Origin: Pseudorasbora parva
Taxonomy: Eukaryota; Chordata; Actinopteri; Cypriniformes; Gobionidae
Assembly (NCBI RefSeq): GCF_024679245.1
Contig: NW_027125104.1
Coordinates: 806,001-870,000 of the forward strand
DNA: 64,000 bases
Direction of reading: 5' to 3'
Shown here: positions 9,018 to 19,349 of the stretch, in pieces
Position numbering within the stretch: the stretch's first letter is position 1
How the letters are laid out: the number at the start of each line of letters is the position of its first letter
The notes under the pieces: generated by a model
The model's input: only the letters and a program-made list of their open reading frames with translations
Database searches by the model: none
Told to the model about the DNA's origin: nothing
Translations under genes and position numbers: made by a program

Positions 9018-10361
9018 ATGATGGCTGGTGTAGCTGGGTACTCAGTTCCAAGGGCGGGACTGAGAAATACTCTACGTTTCCAAATGAAGACGCCGGGGGT
9101 GGAGATGATGGAAAGAGATGTGTTTGCACGGGTAGTTCTTCTGGACAAGCTGAAGTTGAAAGTGGAAGAGGTGTACTGTCTACAGACCAACAGACAAGAG
9201 AAGTGTTTTGACCTAACTTTGAACACGGTGGAATTATACAAAGAGGTGTTGGAAAAGTTTGGGAAGTGTGACAAGGTGGGCTTGATGGGGAAATTCGAGG
9301 TGATAAGTCTGGACAGACCTAACTTCAGGGTCATCACTCTTCATATGTTTAACCCATACGTCACAGATGAAGCGTTGGTGGCTTTTTTGGGAAAATATGC
9401 TGAAGTTCTCACACCTGCAAGATACATAAAGGACAATGTGGGGTTATGGACTGGGAAAAGGCAGTTCCAAGTTCTCCTAAAATCGGATGAGGATGGGTTT
9501 GAGGGGGTCATGCACCCTCCTGCTTTTTTCAACATAGGAGCGGACAAGGGATATCTTTTCTATTCAAGACAGCCTCCTTTTTGTAGAAGGTGCAGACGGT
9601 ATGGCCATAGTGATGGCAGGTGTGGAGAAGAAAGATGTTGGCGGTGTTCTAAGATGGGACACACAGCAAAAGAGTGCAGTATTCCTAAGTCATGTCACAG
9701 CTGTGGCTCATTAGGACATTTGATGAAGGAATGTAAGGAAGGGCGCAAGCTGAATCGAGGAGGAAGGAGAGTGGAGGAAACAGTGGCAGAGGAGAAGAAC
9801 GGGGAGGAGGTCCAACAGGAGACAATGGAGCAAGAAATAAAAGAGAAGGTGGTGTTTGAGGTGGTAAAGGAGGGAGGAAGCGAGGCAGAAGCAGAGAAAG
9901 TGGAAGATGTGATGGATGCTTTCTTAGAAGCGTTAAATGGGGAACAGTTTAAGGTCACCGAGTTGTACACAGGGGATGTGGAAGATGAGATGGAAGTGGA
10001 GAGACAAAGTGACCCGGATGGATCAAGAGGGGATGGAAGTCAGCGGATCAGGAAAGCCGAGAAGGAAAAGGCGAGACCAGGCAAGAGGGTGAGAGCCGAG
10101 ACGAGGCAGAGTTTGAGTTGTTCTGAGGATTCACTATCTACCGACAGTCAAGAGGGGCTCGAGATGGACAATGCTAGACCCTTATTTCAGTTGTCACAGG
10201 GAAAGGGTGGTAGTGACAATGAAGAACCGAAGGATGATGGGGTTGGTCTCAGTGTGTCGCCCATATGCTGGTCAGATCTGGTGGGGACTGAGACTGGGAC
10301 CACAGGACCACTGGGACCACTGGAGGATCGAGGGATGGAAGGGACATTAAGGACTGAATAA
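9018..10361 (+). CDS. Retrotransposon ORF1 protein (RNA-binding, CCHC), copy 1
   Basis: This 447-aa protein is expected to bind the element RNA and form the retrotransposition RNP. Three CCHC zinc knuckles follow in tandem: C189-C192-H197-C202, C207-C210-H215-C220 and C226-C229-H234-C239, each with spacing C-x2-C-x4-H-x4-C. Residues of about 35-185 resemble an RRM-type fold, with an ITLHMFNPYVTDEAL stretch, but this is less certain. Residues of about 250-330 are acidic, and about 345-370 are basic. The start is the first ATG after the U2 promoter start, giving a 60-nt leader (32 nt of U2 plus 28 nt of element); an adjacent second ATG is equally possible. The ORF ends in a single TAA followed in the same frame by ORF2. 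Copies 2 and 3 translate identically. Confidence 0.93.
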   Translation: MMAGVAGYSVPRAGLRNTLRFQMKTPGVEMMERDVFARVVLLDKLKLKVEEVYCLQTNRQEKCFDLTLNTVELYKEVLEKFGKCDKVGLMGKFEVISLDRPNFRVITLHMFNPYVTDEALVAFLGKYAEVLTPARYIKDNVGLWTGKRQFQVLLKSDEDGFEGVMHPPAFFNIGADKGYLFYSRQPPFCRRCRRYGHSDGRCGEERCWRCSKMGHTAKECSIPKSCHSCGSLGHLMKECKEGRKLNRGGRRVEETVAEEKNGEEVQQETMEQEIKEKVVFEVVKEGGSEAEAEKVEDVMDAFLEALNGEQFKVTELYTGDVEDEMEVERQSDPDGSRGDGSQRIRKAEKEKARPGKRVRAETRQSLSCSEDSLSTDSQEGLEMDNARPLFQLSQGKGGSDNEEPKDDGVGLSVSPICWSDLVGTETGTTGPLGPLEDRGMEGTLRTE

Positions 10362-13300
10362 GTGGTGAGCAATGACGAATTGACTGTGGGGTCTATAAAT
10401 GTAAGAGGTTTAAGAGACAATGTGAAGCGAAGAGCGGTTTTTTCTTTTTTGGAAAATTGCAGATGTGATATTCTTTTTTTGCAGGAGGTTCATTTGAAAA
10501 GTTCACAAGATGCAAGGAAATTTACAGAAGAATGGGGGAGGGGAGGAGCAGTATGGAGTGTGGGAGGGGTTTATTCCTCAGGAGTGGGGATCTTGTTTCG
10601 GGGTAAAGAGTTGGAAGTCAGAAGTTATTTTACGGTTTCACAAGGGAGAGTGATTGGGGCTGATGTAAGGTGGAGAGGGGGGGAATATAGATTACTCTCA
10701 GTTTATGCTCCACAAACAGTGGAAGAGAGGAAAGATATTTTTGAAATGTTGTTAACAGTCTGTGCAACAAATAAACAGATTATAATGGGAGGGGATTTTA
10801 ATTTGCAGTTAGGAGACAAAGGGGATAGTAGTTTGATGGTGTTAGAAGGGGTTTTGCAGGGGCATGGGTTGGTGGATGGGGGGCAGGGAGTGAATCCAAA
10901 AGTTTGTATGTCAACGTGGAGGAACTCGAGGGGGGTGGAAAAGAGGCTAGATTATGTGTTTTTTTCAAAAGGTTTGGTTTTGGAAGGAGGGGGAGTGAAG
11001 CCTGTGTTTTTTTCTGATCATGATTTGGTTTGGTTTGTAGTTAAGGGGCAAAATGTGAAGTTTGGTAAAGGGTACTGGAGAATGAATATAGAGATTTTGA
11101 GGGAAAGGCAGTTCTGTGAAGAGTATGTATGTTTTTTCAAGGGGTTAGAGGGGTTAAAGGTCATGTATGATGATGTGGTGGGGTGGTGGGAAATGGTTAA
11201 AAATCGTTCAAAGGAGTGGATTGTTAAGTACTGTAAGAGAAGAATGAGCAATTTTAGGAGGCAAGCAGGGAAGTTGCAGAGAGATTTAGAGTTGATATTT
11301 GAAGAGTATAATGTTGGGGGCACTTTTGACTGGGATAGGGTTAACTTGCTGAAGAGACAGATAAAGGGTTTGTATGAAGATCAAGCTAAACGGTTTTTGT
11401 TGAAAAGGAGACATGAGACAAGGGAGAATGGGGAGGCGTGTAATGCTGGGTTTTTTAGGTCAGTAAGGGATCAAAAAGAGAAGCAAATAATTGTTGAGTT
11501 AAAGGATAAGGAAGGGGAGATTCTGGGGAAAACCGAAGAGATAACTGAATATGTGGGTCAGTATTTTCAACAATTTTTCAGTAAAAGAGAGATAGTAAAG
11601 GAGAAAAGTGATTTTTTTGTTAATTTCCTGTCTAGCGTAGTCCCTGATGAGGTTGGGGCTGAGTTAAATTCTCCAATAACATTGGAAGAGGTGGAAGGAG
11701 CATTGAGAAGGATGAGTAAAGGTAAGGTGCCAGGGATTGATGGCCTACCAGTTGAATTTTATGTTAGGTTTTTCAATATTTTAGGTCCTCATTTGATGGA
11801 GGTGGTGCGGGAAGTGTTAGAAAATAAAAGTATGAGTGGTTCAATGGCAACTGGAGTGATAACTCTTCTATATAAAAAAGGCGAAAGGTCGGACATAACA
11901 AATTATAGGCCGCTCACAATGCTTACAGTGGACTATAAGATTATAGCAAAGGTGTTGGCAGACAGATTGAGGAAAGCCCTTCCCCATGTGGTGCATGTTG
12001 ATCAAACATGTGGAGTTGAGGGTCGCAGCATTAAGTGGAATCTTCAGCTGATCAGGGATGTTATAGCATGGGTGGAGGATAGGGAGTTACCATTGATGGT
12101 GGTTAGCTTAGATCAGGCTAAAGCCTTTGATAGGGTAAATAGATGGTTTCTGTTTAAGGTAATGGAGAGGATGGGTTGGGGTGAGGGATATATAGGGTGG
12201 ATTAGAACGCTGTATACTGGGGCTAGGTGTTTGGTGCAGGTGAACGGGGCATTAGGACAGAGCTTTGATGTGTGGGAGGGAGTGAGACAGGGGTGTCCTC
12301 TCTCTCCTTTACTTTTTGTTCTCTATATGGAGCCATTGGCTCAGGCGATAAGGCGAGATGGCAGAATAAAAGGTCTGCGGGTACCAGGAGGTAAGGGGGC
12401 GGTAGTGAAACTATCGCAGTACGCAGATGATACTACACTACTGTTGGATTCAGACAAGTGTCTTGAGAGGGCATTGCATTTGTTTGAGGAGTTTTCCTTA
12501 GCATCTGGGGCTAGTCTAAATATTTCAAAATCAGCTGTTAAGTTTTTTGGGAAGTTTAGGCAAAGACGGAATGGAATTGGGGGGTTGCAGGTGTGTGAGG
12601 GGCCTTTAAAAATTTTGGGTATAAGATTTCAGAATGAAGGCTCAGCTACTCTGAATTGGGAAGAGCGCATTGTTTCGGTGCAGAAGAGGCTAGCAAGGTG
12701 GAAAGGGCGAAGATTGACATTGTGGGGGAAAGTTTTGGTACTGAAGATAGAGGTGTTGTCAGTGTTTCAGTACTTGGCTGTCATTTATCCTTTGCCGGCT
12801 AGTATGAGGAAGTCAGTAATAAGGTTAATATTTACGTTTGTCTGGGGAGGAAGATATGAATATGTAAAAAGAACTGAAATGTTTAATTCGATTAAGGAAG
12901 GAGGGCGGGATGTACCTCATGTTCCTTTAAAGCTTGATTGTTTTTTTGTGTCTTCAATCTTGGCCCAGTTAGCGGGGACTGCTGAGCATCCGTCTTGGTT
13001 TTTTCTTAGGTTATTTTTTTCTTATCAAGCAAGGCACGTGATGAGGTGGTCCAATGAGGGTCCAAGGTCGGAAACGCAGCCGTGGCATTATAGGCATGCA
13101 GTTAAATGGATGAGTAAATATCCTGAGAGTAAGGAGATAACAGTGTGTTTGGACCAGAGGATGTTGTATGGAAAGGTAAGGGAGAGGGTGTCTAGTGTAG
13201 TTCGGGTGGGGGTCTCAAGGGAGGTGTGGTTGAATATTCAACCCAAAAATCTTGATAATGACTTAAAAGATCTTAATTGGTTGTGTTTTTTGAGGCGTTT

Positions 13301-13769
13301 GCCCGTAAAAGAGATCATGTATAGGCACGGTATAGCAAAAGATGGAAAGTGCCCAAGGGAGGGGTGTTGGGAAGAAGAGACAATAAAACATACTTTTTGG
13401 GAGTGTGGGTTTGCACAGAGGGTGTGGGGGAGGGGAAAGAGGGTGTTAGGGGTGATCTCAGGAAATTTTAAGGTGTCGGGGGAGAATGTAATCGGTGGAA
13501 TAAGAAGTAAGAAGGGGGAAGGGAAAGTGGCTTATATGCTGTGGTTAATAATAAGTTTGGTCAAAAAAGGACTTTGGGAGGAAAGACAGGGAATATGTAG
13601 GGGGAAAGGGAAAAGGTCAGAAGAAGGGGTAATACGGGGAGTGGAGTATGAAGTAAGGGCAAGGATTAGGTGGGATATACAAAGATGGGGGAAACATGCA
13701 GCTAAAGAGAGGTGGAAAGGGTTGTTTGGGTTATATGATGACGAATGGAAAGAGAATGAGATGAGATAA
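10362..13769 (+). CDS. Retrotransposon ORF2 polyprotein (endonuclease-RT), copy 1
   Basis: This open frame of 1,135 codons encodes the endonuclease and reverse transcriptase for target-primed reverse transcription. AP-like endonuclease motifs are N13, E42 (LQEVHL), Y115 (SVYAP), D145/N147 (GGDFN), D197 (RLDYVF) and S218-D219-H220. Reverse transcriptase motifs are A with D584 (SLDQAKAFD), B (GVRQGCPLSPLLF, 640-652) and C with Y687-A-D-D690. A C-terminal motif C997-x4-C1002-x7-H1010-x4-C1015 resembles the CCHC motif of related elements. No RNase H domain was seen. The frame continues directly from ORF1 after one TAA. The first codon is GTG, and the first in-frame ATG is codon 129, inside the endonuclease, so the coordinate given is the start of the open frame and not a proven start codon. 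Confidence 0.93.
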   Translation: MVSNDELTVGSINVRGLRDNVKRRAVFSFLENCRCDILFLQEVHLKSSQDARKFTEEWGRGGAVWSVGGVYSSGVGILFRGKELEVRSYFTVSQGRVIGADVRWRGGEYRLLSVYAPQTVEERKDIFEMLLTVCATNKQIIMGGDFNLQLGDKGDSSLMVLEGVLQGHGLVDGGQGVNPKVCMSTWRNSRGVEKRLDYVFFSKGLVLEGGGVKPVFFSDHDLVWFVVKGQNVKFGKGYWRMNIEILRERQFCEEYVCFFKGLEGLKVMYDDVVGWWEMVKNRSKEWIVKYCKRRMSNFRRQAGKLQRDLELIFEEYNVGGTFDWDRVNLLKRQIKGLYEDQAKRFLLKRRHETRENGEACNAGFFRSVRDQKEKQIIVELKDKEGEILGKTEEITEYVGQYFQQFFSKREIVKEKSDFFVNFLSSVVPDEVGAELNSPITLEEVEGALRRMSKGKVPGIDGLPVEFYVRFFNILGPHLMEVVREVLENKSMSGSMATGVITLLYKKGERSDITNYRPLTMLTVDYKIIAKVLADRLRKALPHVVHVDQTCGVEGRSIKWNLQLIRDVIAWVEDRELPLMVVSLDQAKAFDRVNRWFLFKVMERMGWGEGYIGWIRTLYTGARCLVQVNGALGQSFDVWEGVRQGCPLSPLLFVLYMEPLAQAIRRDGRIKGLRVPGGKGAVVKLSQYADDTTLLLDSDKCLERALHLFEEFSLASGASLNISKSAVKFFGKFRQRRNGIGGLQVCEGPLKILGIRFQNEGSATLNWEERIVSVQKRLARWKGRRLTLWGKVLVLKIEVLSVFQYLAVIYPLPASMRKSVIRLIFTFVWGGRYEYVKRTEMFNSIKEGGRDVPHVPLKLDCFFVSSILAQLAGTAEHPSWFFLRLFFSYQARHVMRWSNEGPRSETQPWHYRHAVKWMSKYPESKEITVCLDQRMLYGKVRERVSSVVRVGVSREVWLNIQPKNLDNDLKDLNWLCFLRRLPVKEIMYRHGIAKDGKCPREGCWEEETIKHTFWECGFAQRVWGRGKRVLGVISGNFKVSGENVIGGIRSKKGEGKVAYMLWLIISLVKKGLWEERQGICRGKGKRSEEGVIRGVEYEVRARIRWDIQRWGKHAAKERWKGLFGLYDDEWKENEMR

Positions 13770-13801
13770 TATGTGTATGTAATTTTGAGTTGTATGTGAA
13801 T

Positions 13802-13829
<28 letters not shown>

Positions 13830-13833
<4 letters not shown>

Positions 13834-13979
13834 TTCTTATCAGTTTAATATCTGATACGTCCCCTATCCGGGGACTGCATATTAAATTGATTTTTGGCAC
13901 ATGGAGCCGGAACCGGGGCTTGCTCCGTCCACTCCACGCATCGACCTGGTATTGCAGTGCCTCCAGGAACGGTGTGCTT
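13830..13979 (+). pseudogene. RNU2: U2 snRNA 3' fragment (nt 39-188), after copy 1
   Basis: U2 sequence resumes at TCTGTTCTTAT directly after the A tail and runs to the normal 3' end with the downstream hairpin. Bases at nt 54, 83, 103 and 121 are form A. It has no promoter of its own next to it. Confidence 0.97.
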
Positions 13980-14450
13980 CCCCTTTTTGGGGACTGCGAA
14001 TTGTTGTGACTAATAGAAGAACCAACAACACCACTGGAATTTTGTCAGAGAATACAGAAATACGCAGGAAGCGCATACAGAATGACGATGAGGTGACCGT
14101 TGACGATGACCGTGCCACAGAGAAAGCAGCAAGCTGCGGTCATATGAGCATAGGGAAAAAAGAAGAACAAAAGCGTCGGTTGCCGGCCGGCTGACTCATC
14201 ACCGTCACAGCACGTTTTTTGATGTCCCTCTTATTTGAGAGTCTTTACCAACGAGCTGATGAGTCGAATCGGGGGTTTGTGTTGGATGGATTAGGGACAC
14301 CTGATTCAAATCAAGGTCAGGCACGCACGAACGCAGCAGTCAAGCAATGGAAGGTGCCCCGTCCTTCCTTTTCTTGGGGGAGGGGAAGGTCACCGTGTTT
14401 GAGGGTGGCGAAGGGGGATAGGGCGCCTCTGCCTGGAGGCCAGGCAACTC

Positions 14451-14614
14451 ATACTTACCTGGCAGGGGAGACACCATGATCAGGAAGGTGGTTCACCCAG
14501 GGCGAGGCTCGGCCATTGCACTCCGGTTGTGCTGACCCCTGCGAATTCCCCAAATGTGGGAATCTCGACTGCATAATTTATGGTAGTGGGGGACTGCGTT
14601 CGCGCTCTCCCCTG
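14451..14614 (+). ncRNA. RNU1: U1 snRNA, unit 6
   Basis: Full-length copy directly downstream of retrotransposon copy 1. The unit carries T at 14668, the same marker as after copies 2 and 3, and a private A at 14330. Confidence 0.97.
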
Positions 14615-15647
14615 TACACACTGGTTAAAAGCAGATAGCGTGGAGGGAAAAAGCGTGCGGTTCTTGATGCTTGTGGCGCCGCCCACTGCCCCAAAGGGTG
14701 AAGTTGCACCAGTTTTGTTATGTTTCTGTCTCTTTCTGCTGTGTCAGCCAGTGACCCGGAGAGTTCAGAGAACTGAACTGCGTCTGTTTTCATCGAGGTT
14801 GTCGAAACCTGCGACCGGTTTGCCGAATGTGGTTTTTCCCACAAACTTTGATATTCAACGGACGAGTTGATTGACAGCAGTGGTCCCAAAGGCAAAGTTG
14901 TTCGGATGGAGGTTTTCTGTCGTATGGTACGACTGTCTCGTGCGCGTGCTGTGAAAAAGCACGCGACATACGTTCGCCTATAGCCGCTCTCATGTTGTTG
15001 CTTTTTCATTTTAAAGCGCCACTAGGTGGCCATTCACCGCGTCCTTTCTCGCCTGACCCCAGACTGAGCCCGTGCATGGGTGTACCGGCTTGGGTGAAAT
15101 TGTCTCGTTCCGTCCAAGAGCTATAGCCGTTCTAGCAGACCCCGCCTCGCCCAGCCCGTAGGTTTCGGCCTGCCGCCGCCAAGCTGAATCGAAATTCCCA
15201 CTTTTTTTCCGATCTGGACGGACAGTCAGACTCCAGAGAATCTTTCTGCACTGGTTTGGGCCAGATCGGGCAAAAGACCTAGGACTAGTGTGCAAAAGTA
15301 GGTTTTTCACAAAATCCCAAATACCCGAAAATTTCGCCAGCGCAACCTTCGAATCCGAGGCATGCGTCTCGCTCGGCTCGAGCCAAGGATTCCGATGATA
15401 TAAGACACTTGGTTCTGCGGCGTGCGGTTTGGGAGCTACGAGCCATTTCGTACTTTCGGTGGCTGTAGCGCCACCGCCGGGCCCATCGGGGGGCCAGCCT
15501 TGGTGATGTTGTAGAGCGAGTGGCTAGTACCATCCCTCAAAGTTTCAGGTCTCTACGACGTACGGCCTTTGCCAACCCTCCCCCCCCTCACCGCTTCCCA
15601 GATGGGCGTCGCCTTTGCCGGCTCCCCTGCCGCTGCGTCATTGTGTC

Positions 15648-15835
15648 ATCGCTTCTCGGCCTTTTGGCTAAGATCAAGTGTAGTATCTGTTCTTATCAGT
15701 TTAATATCTGATACGTCCCCTATCCGGGGACTGCATATTAAATTGATTTTTGGCACATGGAGCCGGAACCGGGGCTTGCTCCGTCCACTCCACGCATCGA
15801 CCTGGTATTGCAGTGCCTCCAGGAACGGTGTGCTT
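15648..15835 (+). ncRNA. RNU2: U2 snRNA, form A, unit 6
   Basis: Intact form A copy. Confidence 0.97.
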
Positions 15836-16306
15836 CCCCTTTTTGGGGACTGCGAATTGTTGTGACTAATAGAAGAACCAACAACACCACTGGAATTTTG
15901 TCAGAGAATACAGAAATACGCAGGAAGCGCATACAGAATGACGATGAGGTGACCATTGACGATGACCGTGCCACAGAGAAAGCAGCAAGCTGCGGTCATA
16001 TGAGCATAGGGAAAAAAGAAGAACAAAAGCGTCGGTTGCCGGCCGGCTGACTCATCACCGTCACAGCACGTTTTTTGATGTCCCTCTTATTTGAGAGTCT
16101 TTACCAACGAGCTGATGAGTCGAATCAGGGGTTTGTGTTGGATGGATTAGGGACACCTGATTCAAATCAAGGTCAGGCACGCACGCACGCAGCAGTCAAG
16201 CAATGGAAGGTGCCCCGTCCTTCCTTTTCTTGGGGGAGGGGAAGGTCACCGTGTTTGAGGATGGCGAAGGGGGATAGGGCGCCTCTGCCTGGAGGCCAGG
16301 CAACTC

Positions 16307-16470
16307 ATACTTACCTGGCAGGGGAGACACCATGATCAGGAAGGTGGTTCACCCAGGGCGAGGCTCGGCCATTGCACTCCGGTTGTGCTGACCCCTGCGA
16401 ATTCCCCAAATGTGGGAATCTCGACTGCATAATTTATGGTAGTGGGGGACTGCGTTCGCGCTCTCCCCTG
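16307..16470 (+). ncRNA. RNU1: U1 snRNA, unit 7
   Basis: Full-length copy and the first with PSE edge base A. A 10-bp deletion follows near 16924, shortening the unit to 1,846 bp. Confidence 0.97.
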
Positions 16471-17493
16471 TACACACTGGTTAAAAGCAGATAGCGTGGA
16501 GGGAAAAAGCGTGCGGTTCTTGACGCTTGTGGCGCCGCCCACTGCCCCAAAGGGTGAAGTTGCACCAGTTTTGTTATGTTTCTGTCTCTTTCTGCTGTGT
16601 CAGCCAGTGACCCGGAGAGTTCAGAGAACTGAACTGCGTCTGTTTTCATCGAGGTTGTCGAAACCTGCGACCGGTTTGCCGAATGTGGTTTTTCCCACAA
16701 ACTTTGATATTCAACGGACGAGTTGATTGACAGCAGTGGTCCCAAAGGCAAAGTTGTTCGGATGGAGGTTTTCTGTCGTATGGTACGACTGTCTCGTGCG
16801 CGTGCTGTGAAAAAGCACGCGACATACGTTCGCCTATAGCCGCTCTCATGTTGTTGCTTTTTCATTTTAAAGCGCCACTAGGTGGCCATTCACCGCGTCC
16901 TTTCTCGCCTGACCCCAGACTGAGGGTGTACCGGCTTGGGTGAAATTGTCTCGTTCCGTCCAAGAGCTATAGCCGTTCTAGCAGACCCCGCCTCGCCCAG
17001 CCCGTAGGTTTCGGCCTGCCGCCGCCAAGCTGAATCGAAATTCCCACTTTTTTTCCGATCTGGACGGACAGTCAGACTCCAGAGAATCTTTCTGCACTGG
17101 TTTGGGCCAGATCGGGCAAAAGACCTAGGACTAGTGTGCAAAAGTAGGTTTTTCACAAAATCCCAAATACCCGAAAATTTCGCCAGCGCAACCTTCGAAT
17201 CCGAGGCATGCGTCTCGCTCGGCTCGAGCCAAGGATTCCGATGATATAAGACACTTGGTTCTGCGGCGTGCGGTTTGGGAGCTACGAGCCATTTCGTACT
17301 TTCGGTGGCTGTAGCGCCACCGCCGGGCCCATCGGGGGGCCAGCCTTGGTGATGTTGTAGAGCGAGTGGCTAGTACCATCCCTCAAAGTTTCAGGTCTCT
17401 ACGACGTACGGCCTTTGCCAACCCTCCCCCCCCTCACCGCTTCCCAGATGGGCGTCGCCTTTGCCGGCTCCCCTGCCGCTGCGTCATTGTGTC

Positions 17494-17681
17494 ATCGCTT
17501 CTCGGCCTTTTGGCTAAGATCAAGTGTAGTATCTGTTCTTATCAGTGTAATATCTGATACGTCCCCTATCCGGGGACTGCATATTAAATTGATTTGTGGC
17601 ACATGGAGCCGGACCCGGGGCTTGCTCCGTCCACTCCACGCATCGACCTGGTATTGCAGTGCCTCCAGGAACGGTGTGCTT
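17494..17681 (+). ncRNA. RNU2: U2 snRNA, form B1, unit 7
   Basis: This variant differs from form A at nt 54 (T to G), nt 103 (T to G, making the Sm site GATTTGTGG) and nt 121 (A to C). It keeps A at nt 83. The changed Sm site still fits RAUUUNUGR and equals the Sm core of human U1. Nt 54 is in stem-loop IIa and corresponds to a pseudouridine reported in human U2. The rest is intact, including GTAGTA. Confidence 0.95.
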
Positions 17682-18152
17682 CCCCTTTTTGGGGACTGCG
17701 AATTGTTGTGACTAATAGAAGAACCAACAACACCACTGGAATTTTGTCAGAGAATACAGAAATACGCAGGAAGCGCATACAGAATGACGATGAGGTGACC
17801 GTTGACGATGACCGTGCCACAGAGAAAGCAGCAAGCTGCGGTCATATGAGCATAGGGAAAAAAGAAGAACAAAAGCGTCGGTTGCCGGCCGGCTGACTCA
17901 TCACCGTCACAGCACGTTTTTTGATGTCCCTCTTATTTGAGAGTCTTTACCAACGAGCTGATGAGTCGAATCGGGGGTTTGTGTTGGATGGATTAGGGAC
18001 ACCTGATTCAAATCAAGGTCAGGCACGCACGCACGCAGCAGTCAAGCAATGGAAGGTGCCCCGTCCTTCCTTTTCTTGGGGGAGGGGAAGGTCACCGTGT
18101 TTGAGGATGGCGAAGGGGGATAGGGCGCCTCTGCCTGGAGGCCAGGCAACTC

Positions 18153-18316
18153 ATACTTACCTGGCAGGGGAGACACCATGATCAGGAAGGTGGTTCACCC
18201 AGGGCGAGGCTCGGCCATTGCACTCCGGTTGTGCTGACCCCTGCGAATTCCCCAAATGTGGGAATCTCGACTGCATAATTTATGGTAGTGGGGGACTGCG
18301 TTCGCGCTCTCCCCTG
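18153..18316 (+). ncRNA. RNU1: U1 snRNA, unit 8
   Basis: Full-length copy with PSE edge A, followed by the GGTGCC marker. Confidence 0.97.
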
Positions 18317-19349
18317 TACACACTGGTTAAAAGCAGATAGCGTGGAGGGAAAAAGCGTGCGGTTCTTGACGCTTGTGGTGCCGCCCACTGCCCCAAAGGG
18401 TGAAGTTGCACCAGTTTTGTTATGTTTCTGTCTCTTTCTGCTGTGTCAGCCAGTGACCCGGAGAGTTCAGAGAACTGAACTGCGTCTGTTTTCATCGAGG
18501 TTGTCGAAACCTGCGACCGGTTTGCCGAATGTGGTTTTTCCCACAAACTTTGATATTCAACGGACGAGTTGATTGACAGCAGTGGTCCCAAAGGCAAAGT
18601 TGTTCGGATGGAGGTTTTCTGTCGTATGGTACGACTGTCTCGTGCGCGTGCTGTGAAAAAGCACGCGACATACGTTCGCCTATAGCCGCTCTCATGTTGT
18701 TGCTTTTTCATTTTAAAGCGCCACTAGGTGGCCATTCACCGCGTCCTTTCTCGCCTGACCCCAGACTGAGCCCGTGCACGGGTGTACCGGCTTGGGTGAA
18801 ATTGTCTCGTTCCGTCCAAGAGCTATAGCCGTTCTAGCAGACCCCGCCTCGCCCAGCCCGTAGGTTTCGGCCTGCCGCCGCCAAGCTGAATCGAAATTCC
18901 CACTTTTTTTCCGATCTGGACGGACAGTCAGACTCCAGAGAATCTTTCTGCACTGGTTTGGGCCAGATCGGGCAAAAGACCTAGGACTAGTGTGCAAAAG
19001 TAGGTTTTTCACAAAATCAGAAATACCCGAAAATTTCGCCAGCGCAACCTTCGAATCCGAGGCATGCGTCTCGCTCGGCTCGAGCCAAGGATTCCGATGA
19101 TATAAGACACTTGGTTCTGCGGCGTGCGGTTTGGGAGCTACGAGCCATTTCGTACTTTCGGTGGCTGTAGCGCCACCGCCGGGCCCATCGGGGGGCCAGC
19201 CTTGGTGATGTTGTAGAGCGAGTGGCTAGTACCATCCCTCAAAGTTTCAGGTCTCTACGACGTACGGCCTTTGCCAACCCTCCCCCCCCTCACCGCTTCC
19301 CAGATGGGCGTCGCCTTTGCCGGCTCCCCTGCCGCTGCGTCATTGTGTC

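Larger units (their letters stand above)
8990..13829 (+). mobile_element. Keno-like U2-specific non-LTR retrotransposon, copy 1
   Basis: This 4,840-bp element is inserted sense into U2 between nt 32 and nt 39. It has a 28-nt 5' leader, ORF1, ORF2, a 32-nt 3' UTR containing AATAAA, and a 28-A tail. The last A may be U2 nt 38, so the target lost 5 or 6 bp and there is no target-site duplication. Endonuclease plus reverse transcriptase domains and a U2 target fit the Tx1-clade family named Keno in vertebrates. Exact family membership needs a database alignment. Both ORFs are open and catalytic motifs are present, so the copy looks full length. The + strand is notably poor in C, especially in ORF2. 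Confidence 0.95.
6132..15528 (+). repeat. 9.4-kb retrotransposon-bearing module, copy 1
   Basis: This 9,397-bp segment recurs at 25794-35190 and 36196-45592. By reading, the only difference found is A at 14330 here, where the other two have C. Edges are set by the first mismatching marker: base 6131 is C, against T in both other copies; base 15529 is A, where copy 2 has G. Copies 1 and 3 match well beyond 15529. All three copies share the same 7-C tract, retrotransposon junctions and 28-A tail. Confidence 0.9.

Noticed and set aside
8831..9211. A 126-codon frame spanning the U2/retrotransposon junction
   Set aside because: It joins spacer, U2 and out-of-frame ORF1 sequence. It is a by-product of the insertion.
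13532..13900. Antisense frames inside the retrotransposon, such as a 122-codon frame over the A tail
   Set aside because: One encodes a poly-Phe run from the A tail and others arise from base skew. No domain is visible.
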